From assembly GCA_016711215.1 (NCBI GenBank), contig JADJTL010000001.1:430001-494000 (forward strand): a stretch of 64,000 bases of DNA. The letters are read 5' to 3'. The notes beneath the pieces are model-generated. The model saw nothing but the letters and a program-made list of their open reading frames with translations. It was not told the origin of the DNA and did not search any database. Shown here piece after piece: positions 54,201 to 64,000 of the stretch (within the stretch, counting starts at the first letter, position 1; each line of letters begins with the position of its first letter). The translations under genes were made by a program, and so were the position numbers. Origin of the DNA: Pseudomonadota bacterium. Its GTDB lineage: Bacteria; Myxococcota_A; Polyangia; GCA-2747355.

Positions 54201-55502
54201 ATGCGGCGGGTGAGGGTTGTGGGTCGGGGCCGGGGGGGATCGCTAGCGGCAGCCTTGCTGGTGTCGTTCTTGGTGGTGTCCTCCGTCGCTTGGGGCGTGC
54301 GAGGGGGAGACGACGAGGGTCGATCGCTTCAGAGGGGTTCGGAAGGAGGTCGCGTGGCGATCGCGAACATGCGCGAGAGCTATCACGCTGGGCAGCTCCC
54401 GTGGGCAGCCGTGCGTGGCAGACATCCGCTGGTCGTCTTCGCCGACTCGATCAGTCAGGCGGATAGCCTGCACGCGCGGGTTGAAGGCGCGCATCCCTCG
54501 CTGCTGGCTCCTGCAAAGCGCTTGATCCTCGGTACGGTTGACCAGGCCACGGGTCGGCCCGCTGCCACGCCGGTGAGGATCGCGTCCTGTAGCGCGGCCG
54601 AGATCGTGGTGGGGGTCGACGCAACTAGTCCCGCGCTGCGACACCTCGAGGTGAATCCGCTCGCGGCGCTGCTCTTCCACTCGCAAGGGACCCAGCGTCA
54701 GCTCCGCGTCGAGGGCAAGGCCCGCGTCGCAAAGACCGAAGGGTCGGAGGCCGGCGCGCCGGAACGCGGGCAAAAGCTCACGCTGCCGGGGGACACACAA
54801 GGACGCGCAGCTCGCTGGTCGGCCGAGGAGGTCGAAGCAAGCCTGTTCGAGGTGGCCAAGGCCTACCGCGAGGCCAAGGTGCCGGGGCTCGCGGCGCTCG
54901 ACCCCAATGCGATGTGCGTGGTTACAGCGCGCCAGCGGGAGCCGGGCGGGCTCTTCAGGCCTTCGGCCCGCATGGTGCTGCTGAAGGGCTGCGAGGAGGC
55001 GGGCCCCGTCTTCTACACGAACTTCCGCAGCCCCAAGGGTAGGGACCTCGAGGCAAACCCGCAAGCCGCCTTCGCGCTGGACTGGCCGACGCTCGGGCTG
55101 CGGCTCGACGTGGCCGGCCCCGTGCAAAAGGTCAGCGACGGGACGGCCGACGCCTACTGGCGCACGCGGCCCTATGCGTCGCAGCTCGGATCGGCGGCCT
55201 CGCGGCAGAGCGAGCCCTTGAGCTGGAGGGGCGACTTGATCGCCAGAGCGCTGCTCTACGGGCTGCTTCACGGGCCTTGGCCGCCTCGGCCGAAGCATTG
55301 GGGAGGCTTGCTGATGGATCCCGACCGCGTGCAGTGGAAGCGAACGCAGGACGACCCCAGCGACGGTGCGCAGGTCCGGGTGGTGATTGATCCGACGCAG
55401 GTCGAGGCCTGGCAGGGTCGTGACAGCCGCTTGCACGATCGTTGGCTGTGGCTGCGGGACGACGACGGGAGTTGGTCGCGGCCCGAGCGGCTCTCCCCCT
55501 GA
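54201..55502 (+). CDS. Exported PdxH-like protein with two flavin split-barrel domains
   Basis: 433 aa from ATG 54201 (GAGGGGG 6 bases before; ATG 54195 is an alternative). Signal or anchor LAAALLVSFLVVSSVAWG. The C-terminal ~210 residues match pyridoxamine 5'-phosphate oxidase: ARMVLLKGCEEAGPVFYTNFRSPKGRDLEANP, YWRTRPYASQLGSAASRQSEPL, HWGGLLMDPDRVQW and the end VEAWQGRDSRLHDRWLW. The N-terminal half has a second, more diverged copy (LILGTVDQATGRPAATPVRIA, LRHLEVNPLAALLFHSQGTQRQLRVEGKARV). PdxH is normally cytosolic and about 210 aa, so size and export are odd. Whether it binds FMN and makes PLP is unknown. Confidence 0.8.
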   Translation: MRRVRVVGRGRGGSLAAALLVSFLVVSSVAWGVRGGDDEGRSLQRGSEGGRVAIANMRESYHAGQLPWAAVRGRHPLVVFADSISQADSLHARVEGAHPSLLAPAKRLILGTVDQATGRPAATPVRIASCSAAEIVVGVDATSPALRHLEVNPLAALLFHSQGTQRQLRVEGKARVAKTEGSEAGAPERGQKLTLPGDTQGRAARWSAEEVEASLFEVAKAYREAKVPGLAALDPNAMCVVTARQREPGGLFRPSARMVLLKGCEEAGPVFYTNFRSPKGRDLEANPQAAFALDWPTLGLRLDVAGPVQKVSDGTADAYWRTRPYASQLGSAASRQSEPLSWRGDLIARALLYGLLHGPWPPRPKHWGGLLMDPDRVQWKRTQDDPSDGAQVRVVIDPTQVEAWQGRDSRLHDRWLWLRDDDGSWSRPERLSP

Positions 55503-55540
55503 TCGCGGCCGCCTCGCGGTGCCCAGCTCGCGCGGAGGCC

Positions 55541-57169
<1,629 letters not shown>

Positions 57170-57362
57170 CCCACTCACCTTGATCCCCTCTGCCCGCGGT
57201 GCGCGCCCTGGCGCGGCGCGGCAAGGCCCTCGACTCTCGCGCGCCGGAGGGTAAACGTTCATGAGCCGATGCAACAGCCCCCGCGCAACAGCCCCCGCGC
57301 AAACCCCTGCAGCGCAAAGCCCGCCCAGCGCGCGCGGCGTGGCGCAGCGCGACGGGGGCCGG
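57170..57362. other. Intergenic with a 14-bp tandem repeat
   Basis: 193 bases between prfC and the glycosidase-like gene. GCAACAGCCCCCGC is repeated exactly at 57271-57284 and 57285-57298. No gene seen. Confidence 0.7.
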
Positions 57363-59915
57363 CTAGCGGCAGCGGCCGCTGGTCGGCGGCTTGACCACCA
57401 CGAGGCCCCGGGGCGCGAGGGCCGGCACCGTGAGCGCCATGAGGCCGTCCCCGAGGTCGACGCTGGAGAAGCCGTCTCGCGGGGCGCCCGCCGGCAGCAG
57501 CAGCTCGACGCTGGCGGGAGGATCGCCAAAGAACTGGTGCAGCGACAGCCGCAGGGTCAGGGGCTTCGGCGCGGCATCGTCCCACTCGACGAGGTGAATC
57601 ACGATCGCGGCCCTGGCATCCTGCGGCTTGCCGCGCACCAGCGCCGCCACCTTGCCGGATCCACCGACGACCTCCACGGGCAGGCGCTCGCTGCCGCTGA
57701 AGCGCGCGTCGACGAGGTCATAGCCTGCCACGGCCAGATCCTCGTAGCCGTCGAAGTAGCGCGCGTGGTCCCGGACGAAGCCGTAGAGGTCGGCGTAATG
57801 CTCCGCCCTGCCGTAATAGCGTGGCCCGCTGACGGTGAAGATATCCCACGGCACCTGGGTCAGCCCACCCGTCGCATAGGAGGTCGCGATCCCCTTGCGC
57901 GCCAGCGCTACCAGCTCCGGGCAGTCATCCCAGTCCGTCATGCCCGCCGCGGCGCAGCTCGCGCTCTGCGCCGCGCAGTGCGCGGCGCAGAGCGCCGACA
58001 GTCGATCTTTGCGCGGCAGGGGCAGCGTCAACAGCTGCCGTCGGCCCAGCGCCCGCGCGGCGGCGATGCGCTCGCGGTAGGTGTGCGGTCCGAGGTCGGC
58101 GGTCAGGGTCAGCTCTGCCATGCCGAAGTCGAAGGCCGACGCGTAGTGGAGACTCCAGTCGCTGAGGTTGCCAGAGAAGGGCACGAGGCGTCCGGCGAAG
58201 GCATTGACATGCGCCTTGAGCTCGACGAGGAGTCGGCGCGCGGCCTCGAGCTGGAAATTGCGGAACTCGCCGCGGAGCACCGCCGGGATCTTGGCCGGAT
58301 CCGATCCCGCTGCGACCGCGCGCCTGCGATAGCTGAACCAAGAGGGGCCGAGCAGGTCGTCGCCGCCGTCGAAGTGCACCGCCGCCGGGGTCGCGGCGCC
58401 TTGCCAGTGCGCCAAGAACGTCGGCGCCCCGGCGGTCTCGCCGTTGGGCAGCACGGCGCCGGTTGGCACCACCCAGTCGGGCCCGACGCGCGCGGGCCAA
58501 AGCGGCACAGCGGCGCCCTCCGCCGCCGTGATCGAGTCCGCCCGCAGCCAGACGCGCAGGTGGTCCGCGGCGTCGGCGAGTTGATCCGGCGGGCGCGCGC
58601 TTGCCGAGGGCACCGGGATGCCGTAACGCGCGCCGAGGTAGGCCTCGATCGCGCCTCGCTCGCTCGCGTCGAGCTCGCGGTCGAAGATGATCAGCTCGGC
58701 CAGATCGCCAGCGGGGGGCGGCCCTACCGCAGGTTGCAGCGGAACCGACAGATGGCCGCCGTTGCCGAAGGCGCTGAGCACGGCCACGCCGGGCGCCGTG
58801 CGTAGGCCCACGCTGGCGCCGTTGAAGAAGGCGCCGATCGTGCCCGCGTCTTGGCCGGTCCCGCCGTTGGCGCGTCCGTCATGGGTGAAGGTGCTGACGC
58901 CCGCTTGCTCTGCTGCCTCCGCCGGCAGGCTCCAACTGAGCTTGTCCTCTACCGTGTCGTAGAAGAAGGCGGTGCGGGTCAGATAGAGCCGCGCGCTCGA
59001 GCTGCCCGCGCCGTTGCGTGCGTTGCCGCCGACGCCGAACCAGCCCGAGCGCGATCGGCTGACGTAGAACACGGTGAAGGCCGACCCGGCGAGAAAGACC
59101 TGGGCGAGCTCGTTGGTGAACGAGGCCGCCACGCTCGCCCGTGTCACCGCCGTCTGGCCGCTCTCCCAGAGATGGCGGTGGAACTTCCACTGGCATTCCT
59201 TGCAGAAGCAGCCGGCGTTGACGTTGTTGGGGTTGCCGTAGGCGGCGCCAGCGGCGGGCGTCCAGCTCAAAGCGCTGACGTTCAGCGCCGGATCGTCGAA
59301 CTGCAAGCCGTCTGCACCGCGCGAAATCCAGACCTCTGCGGCGGCGAAGAGCCCGGCGCGAAACTCCGGACGATTGGCGCAGCCCCAGGCTGCCGTCGGC
59401 GTCCAGGTCATCCACGGAGCGGTGATCGGGGCGCCGTTCAGGTCGAGCATCCGCCCCTGCGTTCCCGTGGTGCTGTTGACGCTGCCACCGACAAAGAGAC
59501 CGGCGGCCTGCGCGCCCGCGAGATAGTCTGGGGCGTTCTTGTAGATCCACTCCAGGCGGGTGGCGTGGAAGGCCTGAGCCTGGGCCAGCGCCTCGGCGGG
59601 CCGGCCGAGCGTGCGAAGGCTGACGTCGCTGGCGTTGGGGCTCCCCGCGACCAGGGGTAAAGGCGCGGGCTGCTGCCAAAGCATCGGCGCGTCGCAGAGG
59701 GAGGCGCCTTGGTCGAGCGCGACGGCGCCCCCGTCCGCGCAGGCCCCGCAACCTCCGTCGCAGGCCTTCGAAGCGCAGGCGCTGGCGTCGCAGCGCGGCA
59801 GGCAGCGTCGCCCCCCGTCGTCGGTGGCGGGCGCCATCGCCTCCTGGCACGCCGGCAGCGGGCATGCCAGCAGCAACACGAGCGCGGGGATCAAGGTGGC
59901 CGGCGTCGTCAGCAT
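57363..59915 (-). CDS. Secreted lipoprotein, glycosidase-like with LamG-type insert
   Basis: 850 aa from ATG 59915, 4 bases after the deacetylase stop. Signal ALVLLLACPLPA then Cys23 as likely lipidation site; a Cys-rich linker (CLPRCDASACASKACDGGCGAC) follows. About 80-280 reads like a TIM-barrel start (ATRLEWIYKNAPDYLAGA, GADGLQFDDPALNVSALSW with D-D near a strand end, CFCKECQWKFHRHLW). About 380-450 has LAELIIFDRELDASERGAIEAYLGARYGIP, a LamG/concanavalin-type end. The last third has a glycosidase-like beta tail. Likely a glycan-active surface enzyme, but no catalytic pair is certain. Confidence 0.65.
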   Translation of the reverse strand: MLTTPATLIPALVLLLACPLPACQEAMAPATDDGGRRCLPRCDASACASKACDGGCGACADGGAVALDQGASLCDAPMLWQQPAPLPLVAGSPNASDVSLRTLGRPAEALAQAQAFHATRLEWIYKNAPDYLAGAQAAGLFVGGSVNSTTGTQGRMLDLNGAPITAPWMTWTPTAAWGCANRPEFRAGLFAAAEVWISRGADGLQFDDPALNVSALSWTPAAGAAYGNPNNVNAGCFCKECQWKFHRHLWESGQTAVTRASVAASFTNELAQVFLAGSAFTVFYVSRSRSGWFGVGGNARNGAGSSSARLYLTRTAFFYDTVEDKLSWSLPAEAAEQAGVSTFTHDGRANGGTGQDAGTIGAFFNGASVGLRTAPGVAVLSAFGNGGHLSVPLQPAVGPPPAGDLAELIIFDRELDASERGAIEAYLGARYGIPVPSASARPPDQLADAADHLRVWLRADSITAAEGAAVPLWPARVGPDWVVPTGAVLPNGETAGAPTFLAHWQGAATPAAVHFDGGDDLLGPSWFSYRRRAVAAGSDPAKIPAVLRGEFRNFQLEAARRLLVELKAHVNAFAGRLVPFSGNLSDWSLHYASAFDFGMAELTLTADLGPHTYRERIAAARALGRRQLLTLPLPRKDRLSALCAAHCAAQSASCAAAGMTDWDDCPELVALARKGIATSYATGGLTQVPWDIFTVSGPRYYGRAEHYADLYGFVRDHARYFDGYEDLAVAGYDLVDARFSGSERLPVEVVGGSGKVAALVRGKPQDARAAIVIHLVEWDDAAPKPLTLRLSLHQFFGDPPASVELLLPAGAPRDGFSSVDLGDGLMALTVPALAPRGLVVVKPPTSGRCR

Positions 59916-59919
59916 CAGC

Positions 59920-60975
59920 TCAGCGCCTTTCGGTGGCGTAGAAGAAGCGCTCGAGCTGCAAGGCCAGAGGGGGCAGGGTCGCGCCGTAGAGGATTGCGCG
60001 CCGCAGCCGGTAGGGGTGCTCGTAGGGCCCATTGGCGCCGAAGACGGTGGTGCAGGCCGAGCGATAGCCGGCGGAGGCGACCGCGCTGATGACCGCGGCG
60101 TTGAAGTCGCCTGTCCGCCCATTGGGGTAGGCGAAGAGGTCCACGGGGCGGCCGAGCTGCTCTTCGAGCTCGGTCTTGCTGCCGCGCAGCTCTTGCTGCA
60201 GCTCCGCCTCCGTGCAGCGCGAAAGGATCGGATGCGAGACCGTGTGCGCGCCGGCGTGGAAGCCTGCGGCATCCATCTCGCGCAGCTGGTCCCAGGTCAC
60301 CATCTCGTCGTGCAGCCCACTGAAGTCGGTCACCTCGAGGGTGCTGGCGAGGTCGTGCAGCCACGCCTCCCGCTCGTCTCCGCCGAGCAGCTTGAGCCGC
60401 TCGCTGAGGTCGCAGTAGGTGGCGATCCGCTCGGGCGTCGAGCTCAACCGCAGCGCGACGCCGCGCAGGGGCGCGACCGCCTCGTGCGGGGTCTGCGCCA
60501 AGATCGCGGCGAGCCGTGAAAACCAGAGCGGTTGGTGCTTGCCAATGGCGCCCGTGGTGATGAAGACGGTGGCGGGTAGGCCATGTCGGCGCAAGACGGG
60601 CAGCGCCAAGCCGTAGCTGTCCGCATAGCCGTCGTCGAAGGTCAGGGCGACCATCCGGGCTGGCAGGCGACCGCGGGCCACCGTGCTCACCAGCTCACCC
60701 AGGGGCACGACCTCGTAGTGCCGCCGGAGGTGCGCGCAGAGCTGGTCGAAGAGCGCGACCGGCATGCAGTGCTGGAACGAGTCCACGTCGTCCGTGATGC
60801 GGTGGAAGAGCAGAATCAACGCGCCGCGCTGCAGCCGACGCAGCAGTCGCAGCTGCTTTAGCGCGCTATCTGCCGGCGCGGCGGCGCGGCGCCAAAGACC
60901 GAGCATCCCCGTGGCATGGGGCGCGCCGAGCAGTCGTTGCTTATCGACCCAACGTAGGCGCATCCCCGTCGTCAC
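59920..60975 (-). CDS. Polysaccharide deacetylase (NodB / CE4)
   Basis: 351 aa from GTG 60975 (ATG 60963 also possible). CE4 motifs: ALTFDDGYADSYGLALPVL (TFDDG, metal Asp), LPATVFITTGAIG, GAHTVSHPILSRCTEAELQQEL (H-x3-H, zinc ligands) and DLFAYPNGRTGDF. It would remove acetyl groups from a polysaccharide. No signal peptide is clear, so it may act inside on a lipid-linked precursor. Between a glycosidase-like lipoprotein and the DUF4091 genes in one minus-strand operon. Confidence 0.92.
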   Translation of the reverse strand: MTTGMRLRWVDKQRLLGAPHATGMLGLWRRAAAPADSALKQLRLLRRLQRGALILLFHRITDDVDSFQHCMPVALFDQLCAHLRRHYEVVPLGELVSTVARGRLPARMVALTFDDGYADSYGLALPVLRRHGLPATVFITTGAIGKHQPLWFSRLAAILAQTPHEAVAPLRGVALRLSSTPERIATYCDLSERLKLLGGDEREAWLHDLASTLEVTDFSGLHDEMVTWDQLREMDAAGFHAGAHTVSHPILSRCTEAELQQELRGSKTELEEQLGRPVDLFAYPNGRTGDFNAAVISAVASAGYRSACTTVFGANGPYEHPYRLRRAILYGATLPPLALQLERFFYATERR

Positions 60976-60988
60976 CCCTCAACGTCCC

Positions 60989-62950
60989 TCAACGGCGCGC
61001 TCCGCCGCCCAACGCCGCCGACCCAGCGAGCAGCGCGAAGAGTCGATGCCGCGTCCCCTCGAGCGCCTCCCATGATTGTGCGCAGGCGCCGGCATTGGGG
61101 AAGAGGCCGCGGGCCAGCTCGAGCGCCTGTTTTCGATCGCGGCGGGCGAGGAGCACCAGATACTCATGGTCCTCGATGCCCTCGCGGAGCATCTTCGCAC
61201 GAATGGACGCCACCGGGATGTGGGTCCGCCCGCCAATGCGCGCGGGCGTCCCCGGATAGAAGAGGGTGCCGTCGCCGTTGCCCGAGAACTTGCAGAGCCC
61301 CTCAGGCTGCCACGCGCTGGAGAGCTGCTCCGTCGCGCTGAAATAGAGCTCACCGCTCAGGCCCTCGATGAAGGCGAGCCAGGCAAAGGCGCGGTTCTGT
61401 ACCGCCGAGCTGTCGATCACGCGCGTCGGCCAGCCGCTGTCGGCGAGCTCGGGCGAGGGTTCGCCGCACTCGCCGCAGCCATGCGACATGCAGGATTGGT
61501 AGCTCCATAGCTCGCGGCCCGGTTGCGCCGCGAGCCAGGCGCGGTAGTCGGCGCGGTGCGCCGCGTCGCCGCTCCCGGGACGCGGGTCGAGGTAGTTGAT
61601 GACAGGAACAAAGATGTCGACGAGCTCGGCCACACCATGCCTCCGCGCGGCGCCAAGTGCCGCGGTCAGCGCGAGGCGCGCGCGGGGAGCGAAGCGGCGC
61701 AGAGGCAGCGCGGCCTGGCGAAACGCGACCCAGTCCTGCTGCGTTTCGGCATCCGGCTCGTCGACGGGGAAGTAGAACAACCGGTCGAGGAAGCCCTGCG
61801 CGCGCGCGAGCGCGATCCAGGGCCCGAGCCGCTGCGGCTCGGCGTCGAGGCGAATGGCGGTCAGTCGCGCGCCCGCCAGCCGCGTCGGCCCCCGCCCGTC
61901 GATCAGCGGCTGCAGCCAGCGCTGGAAGGGGCCCGCGCTGCTGCCGAAGGGGGGCTGGAAGGCGACGTCCGAGATGCTGAAGCGGTGGTCGAGCGCCGCC
62001 GTCAGGTAGCGCGCCCGCAGCTCGCAGGCCGGCGTCTCATTCCACTCGACCGAACACGAGGGCGTGCCCGTATGCGCCATGCACGGCTCCGCGAAGTCCA
62101 TGCCGAAGGCCGTGCGCAGCGTCGCCGTCGACGGAAGCGTGAAGGCCCCGACCGAGAGCTCGAGCGCAAGGGGGTCGCTCGCGCCAGCGGTGGTCGGGCC
62201 GCCGCCCAGGTGCCGCAGCAGCAAGCTGCCGCGGTAGCGGCCAGGCGGCGTGTTCGGTGGCACGAAGACGTCGACCCAGATCGCCCGTGACTCGTGCGCG
62301 GGCACCTCGAAGGGAAAGGCGTTGCGCCGTTCGCCCGTGTAGGCGTCGACATCGGGGATCAGCGCGTCGGGCCACCGCCCCGTGGCTCCCTCACGATTCG
62401 AGGGCGTTTGGACGTCGTAGTAGGCGACGCGAAAGAAGGTGAGGTGTCGCCGATCGATGATGTGGCCGCGCGGGCCCTTCAGCGCGGCGCCATGCGTCAG
62501 CGCGACCGCGCGCAGGGGCTGGTCCCCGGCGATGACGACGATCTGGAACGGCTCGAACTCGTTGCGCCCCGCCTCGAGCCTCGCGCCCGGCTGGAGCGCC
62601 GGACGATCGTGGGGGCGTACCTTCAGCGTCGCCGAGACGACGCCGTAGCTGTGGCCTCCTCGGCTCGGGGGCAGGCCCTGCGCGGCGGCGGCGCGCGCCC
62701 TCGCTCTCGCCGGCGCCGCGCCTTGGGTCGTCCGCTTCGTCAGCGATGGTGCGAGCGCGGCGCTCGTGTCGGAGCTGGCCGTGCGCGCCGCGCGGCTGGT
62801 GGCGCGCGGCATGCCGCCTGGTGGCACGCAGCCGCCCGCAGCGATCAGCGCGCCGACGAGCGCGCGGAAGGCCGCGCAGGCCGAGATGCGGCCGAGGGCC
62901 AGGGGAGGAACGTAGGCCTGCCGGCGGGCAGCGTCGTTGCGTTGGGCCAC
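60989..62950 (-). CDS. DUF4091 glycosidase-like lipoprotein
   Basis: 653 aa from GTG 62950, directly after the stop of the upstream paralogue. Signal FRALVGALIAAGG then Cys41 (lipobox AGGC). Low-complexity Ala/Arg region, then a beta-sandwich (FEPFQIVVIAGDQPLRAVAL, PGRYRGSLLLRHLG) and a TIM-barrel part with LDRLFYFPVDEPDAE and VDIFVPVINYLDPRPGSG. The DUF4091 end is WSYQSCMSHGCGECGEPSPE...RVIDSSAVQNRAFAWLAFIEGLSGELYF, GDGTLFYPGTPARIGG and ASIRAKMLREGIEDHEYLVLLA. DEP is probably the acid. Such proteins are assumed to be glycoside hydrolases. Confidence 0.85.
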   Translation of the reverse strand: MAQRNDAARRQAYVPPLALGRISACAAFRALVGALIAAGGCVPPGGMPRATSRAARTASSDTSAALAPSLTKRTTQGAAPARARARAAAAQGLPPSRGGHSYGVVSATLKVRPHDRPALQPGARLEAGRNEFEPFQIVVIAGDQPLRAVALTHGAALKGPRGHIIDRRHLTFFRVAYYDVQTPSNREGATGRWPDALIPDVDAYTGERRNAFPFEVPAHESRAIWVDVFVPPNTPPGRYRGSLLLRHLGGGPTTAGASDPLALELSVGAFTLPSTATLRTAFGMDFAEPCMAHTGTPSCSVEWNETPACELRARYLTAALDHRFSISDVAFQPPFGSSAGPFQRWLQPLIDGRGPTRLAGARLTAIRLDAEPQRLGPWIALARAQGFLDRLFYFPVDEPDAETQQDWVAFRQAALPLRRFAPRARLALTAALGAARRHGVAELVDIFVPVINYLDPRPGSGDAAHRADYRAWLAAQPGRELWSYQSCMSHGCGECGEPSPELADSGWPTRVIDSSAVQNRAFAWLAFIEGLSGELYFSATEQLSSAWQPEGLCKFSGNGDGTLFYPGTPARIGGRTHIPVASIRAKMLREGIEDHEYLVLLARRDRKQALELARGLFPNAGACAQSWEALEGTRHRLFALLAGSAALGGGARR

Positions 62951-62951
62951 C

Positions 62952-64000
62952 TCAGCGCTGCCCGCGTCGCGTGGCGTGGGCGCGACGCCGCCGAACCCGG
63001 CGCGTCCACAGGAGCAGCAAGCCGAGCAGCAAGGACGGAGCGCTGCCCCCACCGCCGACGGCGCAGGCGCTGCGCGCGCTGAGCCCATCGTCAGCGTCGC
63101 CGCTCGGATCCTCGCCCGCGCTTCCCCCGTCGCGCCCGTTGGGGACCGTCACCGAGGCGCCGCCGCTGCCGCCGCTGCCGCCACTCGCCGGAGGCGCCAT
63201 GCCGGCGATCAGCGCGTAGAGCTGCGCCCTGGCCGCTTCGAGCCGCGCCGGGGGCTGCGCCGTCTCGTAGGGGTGCGGGAAGAGCGTGCGCGCCACCTTG
63301 AGGGCCTCGAGGCGATTCAGCCGCCCCGCGAGCACCAGGTATTCGTAGTCCTCCATCCCTTCCCGCAGCAGCTTCAGGCGAATCGATTCGACTGGGATGT
63401 CGGTCTTGCCGCCGATGCGCGCCGGGGTGCCCGGATAGAAGAGCGTGCCGTCGCCCGACCCAGAGTACTTGCATTGGCCGTTGCGCGCCCAGGCCGTGCC
63501 GAGCTGCTCGACGGTCTCGAAGTAGAGCTCGGCGCCAAGCTCGTGCGTGAAGGCGATCCAGGCGAAGGCGCGATTCTGGATCGCCGAGCCGTCGATCACC
63601 CGCAGCGGCCAGCCGCGCTCGCCCTCGTTCGGCGAGGGTGTCCCGCACTCCCCGCAGCCATGCGACTGACACGACTGGTAGGACCAGAGCTCATGCTTCG
63701 GATCGGCGACGAGCCAGGCCGCGTAGCTCGCGCGCTGGTTGCCGTCATAGGGCGTGCCGGCGTTCGGTCGCTCCTCGAGGAAGTTGATCACCGGGACGAA
63801 GATGTCGACATGCTGGGCGACCCCGTTGGCGGTGGCCTCGCGCAGCGTCGCGGTGAGAATGGTCCTGGCGGCCGGGTCTGCGGCATGGAGGGCGCGAGCG
63901 CGCGCGGCGAAGCGGCTCCACTCGCCTTTCCCGTGGGGCTCGTCGACCGGATAGTAGAACAGGCGATCGGCGAAGCCCTTGCGGCGGGCGTAGCCGAGCC
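62952..64000 (-). CDS. DUF4091 glycosidase-like protein with MYXO-CTERM-like tail (5' end outside window)
   Basis: 349 residues seen; the N-terminus is cut by the right edge. It is a paralogue of the next gene: LFYYPVDEPHGKGEW, DIFVPVINFLEERPNAG, ELWSYQSCQSHGCGECGTPSP, GDGTLFYPGTPARIGGKTDIPVESIRLKLLREGMEDYEYLVLAG. After the domain come a Gly/Ser linker, CAVGGGGSAPSLLLGLLLLW and RRVRRRRAH: Cys, hydrophobic helix, Arg cluster, as in MYXO-CTERM. The ATG at 63791 is internal, not the start. Confidence 0.88.
   Translation of the reverse strand, partial: LGYARRKGFADRLFYYPVDEPHGKGEWSRFAARARALHAADPAARTILTATLREATANGVAQHVDIFVPVINFLEERPNAGTPYDGNQRASYAAWLVADPKHELWSYQSCQSHGCGECGTPSPNEGERGWPLRVIDGSAIQNRAFAWIAFTHELGAELYFETVEQLGTAWARNGQCKYSGSGDGTLFYPGTPARIGGKTDIPVESIRLKLLREGMEDYEYLVLAGRLNRLEALKVARTLFPHPYETAQPPARLEAARAQLYALIAGMAPPASGGSGGSGGASVTVPNGRDGGSAGEDPSGDADDGLSARSACAVGGGGSAPSLLLGLLLLWTRRVRRRRAHATRRGQR

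Overview
The window is very GC-rich and almost fully coding, with no mobile element, prophage, CRISPR array or tRNA that I could see. Several traits point to a myxobacterium-like member of Myxococcota (Deltaproteobacteria in older taxonomy). Secreted proteins end in Cys / hydrophobic helix / Arg tails of the MYXO-CTERM kind (2499-4280, 62952-64000). There is a MopE-like Asp/Cys-rich metal-binding motif, a Ser/Thr kinase with a PEGA-type tail, many lipoproteins and Cys-rich secreted proteins, and a large outer-membrane protein of a type I associate with myxobacteria. Genus and species cannot be read from the sequence.

Layout. 1-1462: 3' end of an rRNA operon (partial 23S, 5S, strong terminator). 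1.6-14.0 kb: an exopolysaccharide locus with a hexapeptide-repeat acyltransferase, a secreted beta-helix protein, five glycosyltransferases on both strands, a Wzz-like co-polymerase and a Wza-like export lipoprotein facing apart, and an AMP-ligase plus acyl carrier protein. 14.2-22.9 kb: MoxR ATPase, DUF58 and BatA-like VWA proteins meeting a convergent pair (a membrane/coiled-coil protein resembling DUF4175 and a TPR metallopeptidase). 23.0-31.6 kb: envelope and RNA genes (AsmA-like/GT51 fusion, an outer-membrane protein, TrmH-type methyltransferase, PBP1A, ApaH, RluA-type pseudouridine synthase). 31.9-38.0 kb: a repeat lipoprotein, an SDR protein, a COG2403-type GTPase, an unrecognised Cys-rich protein, RecA and ComM. 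38.2-49.1 kb: metallophosphoesterase, Ser/Thr kinase, TPR protein, Cys-rich lipoprotein, TonB receptor, a large outer-membrane protein and a MopE-motif lipoprotein. 49.2-57.2 kb: DpnA-like DNA methyltransferase, PLP decarboxylase, a broken outer-membrane gene, a Wzx-type flippase, an exported double PdxH-like protein and RF3. 57.4-64.0 kb: a four-gene minus-strand run for extracellular glycans (glycosidase-like lipoprotein, NodB deacetylase, two tandem DUF4091 proteins), cut by the window end.

How it works together. The 1.6-14 kb genes could build and export a surface polysaccharide. The ligase/ACP pair could activate an acyl or amino-acid group for it, and the decarboxylase at 50 kb, which resembles the exosortase-A-associated type III PLP enzymes more than housekeeping LysA, belongs to the same kind of toolkit. 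The flippase at 52.5 kb and the glycan genes at 57-64 kb may serve the same or another polymer. A cross-cutting signal is that at least seven genes have a -10-like hexamer 6-8 bases before the start codon and no Shine-Dalgarno, which suggests leaderless mRNAs. All functional calls rest on reading motifs; no database search was possible.
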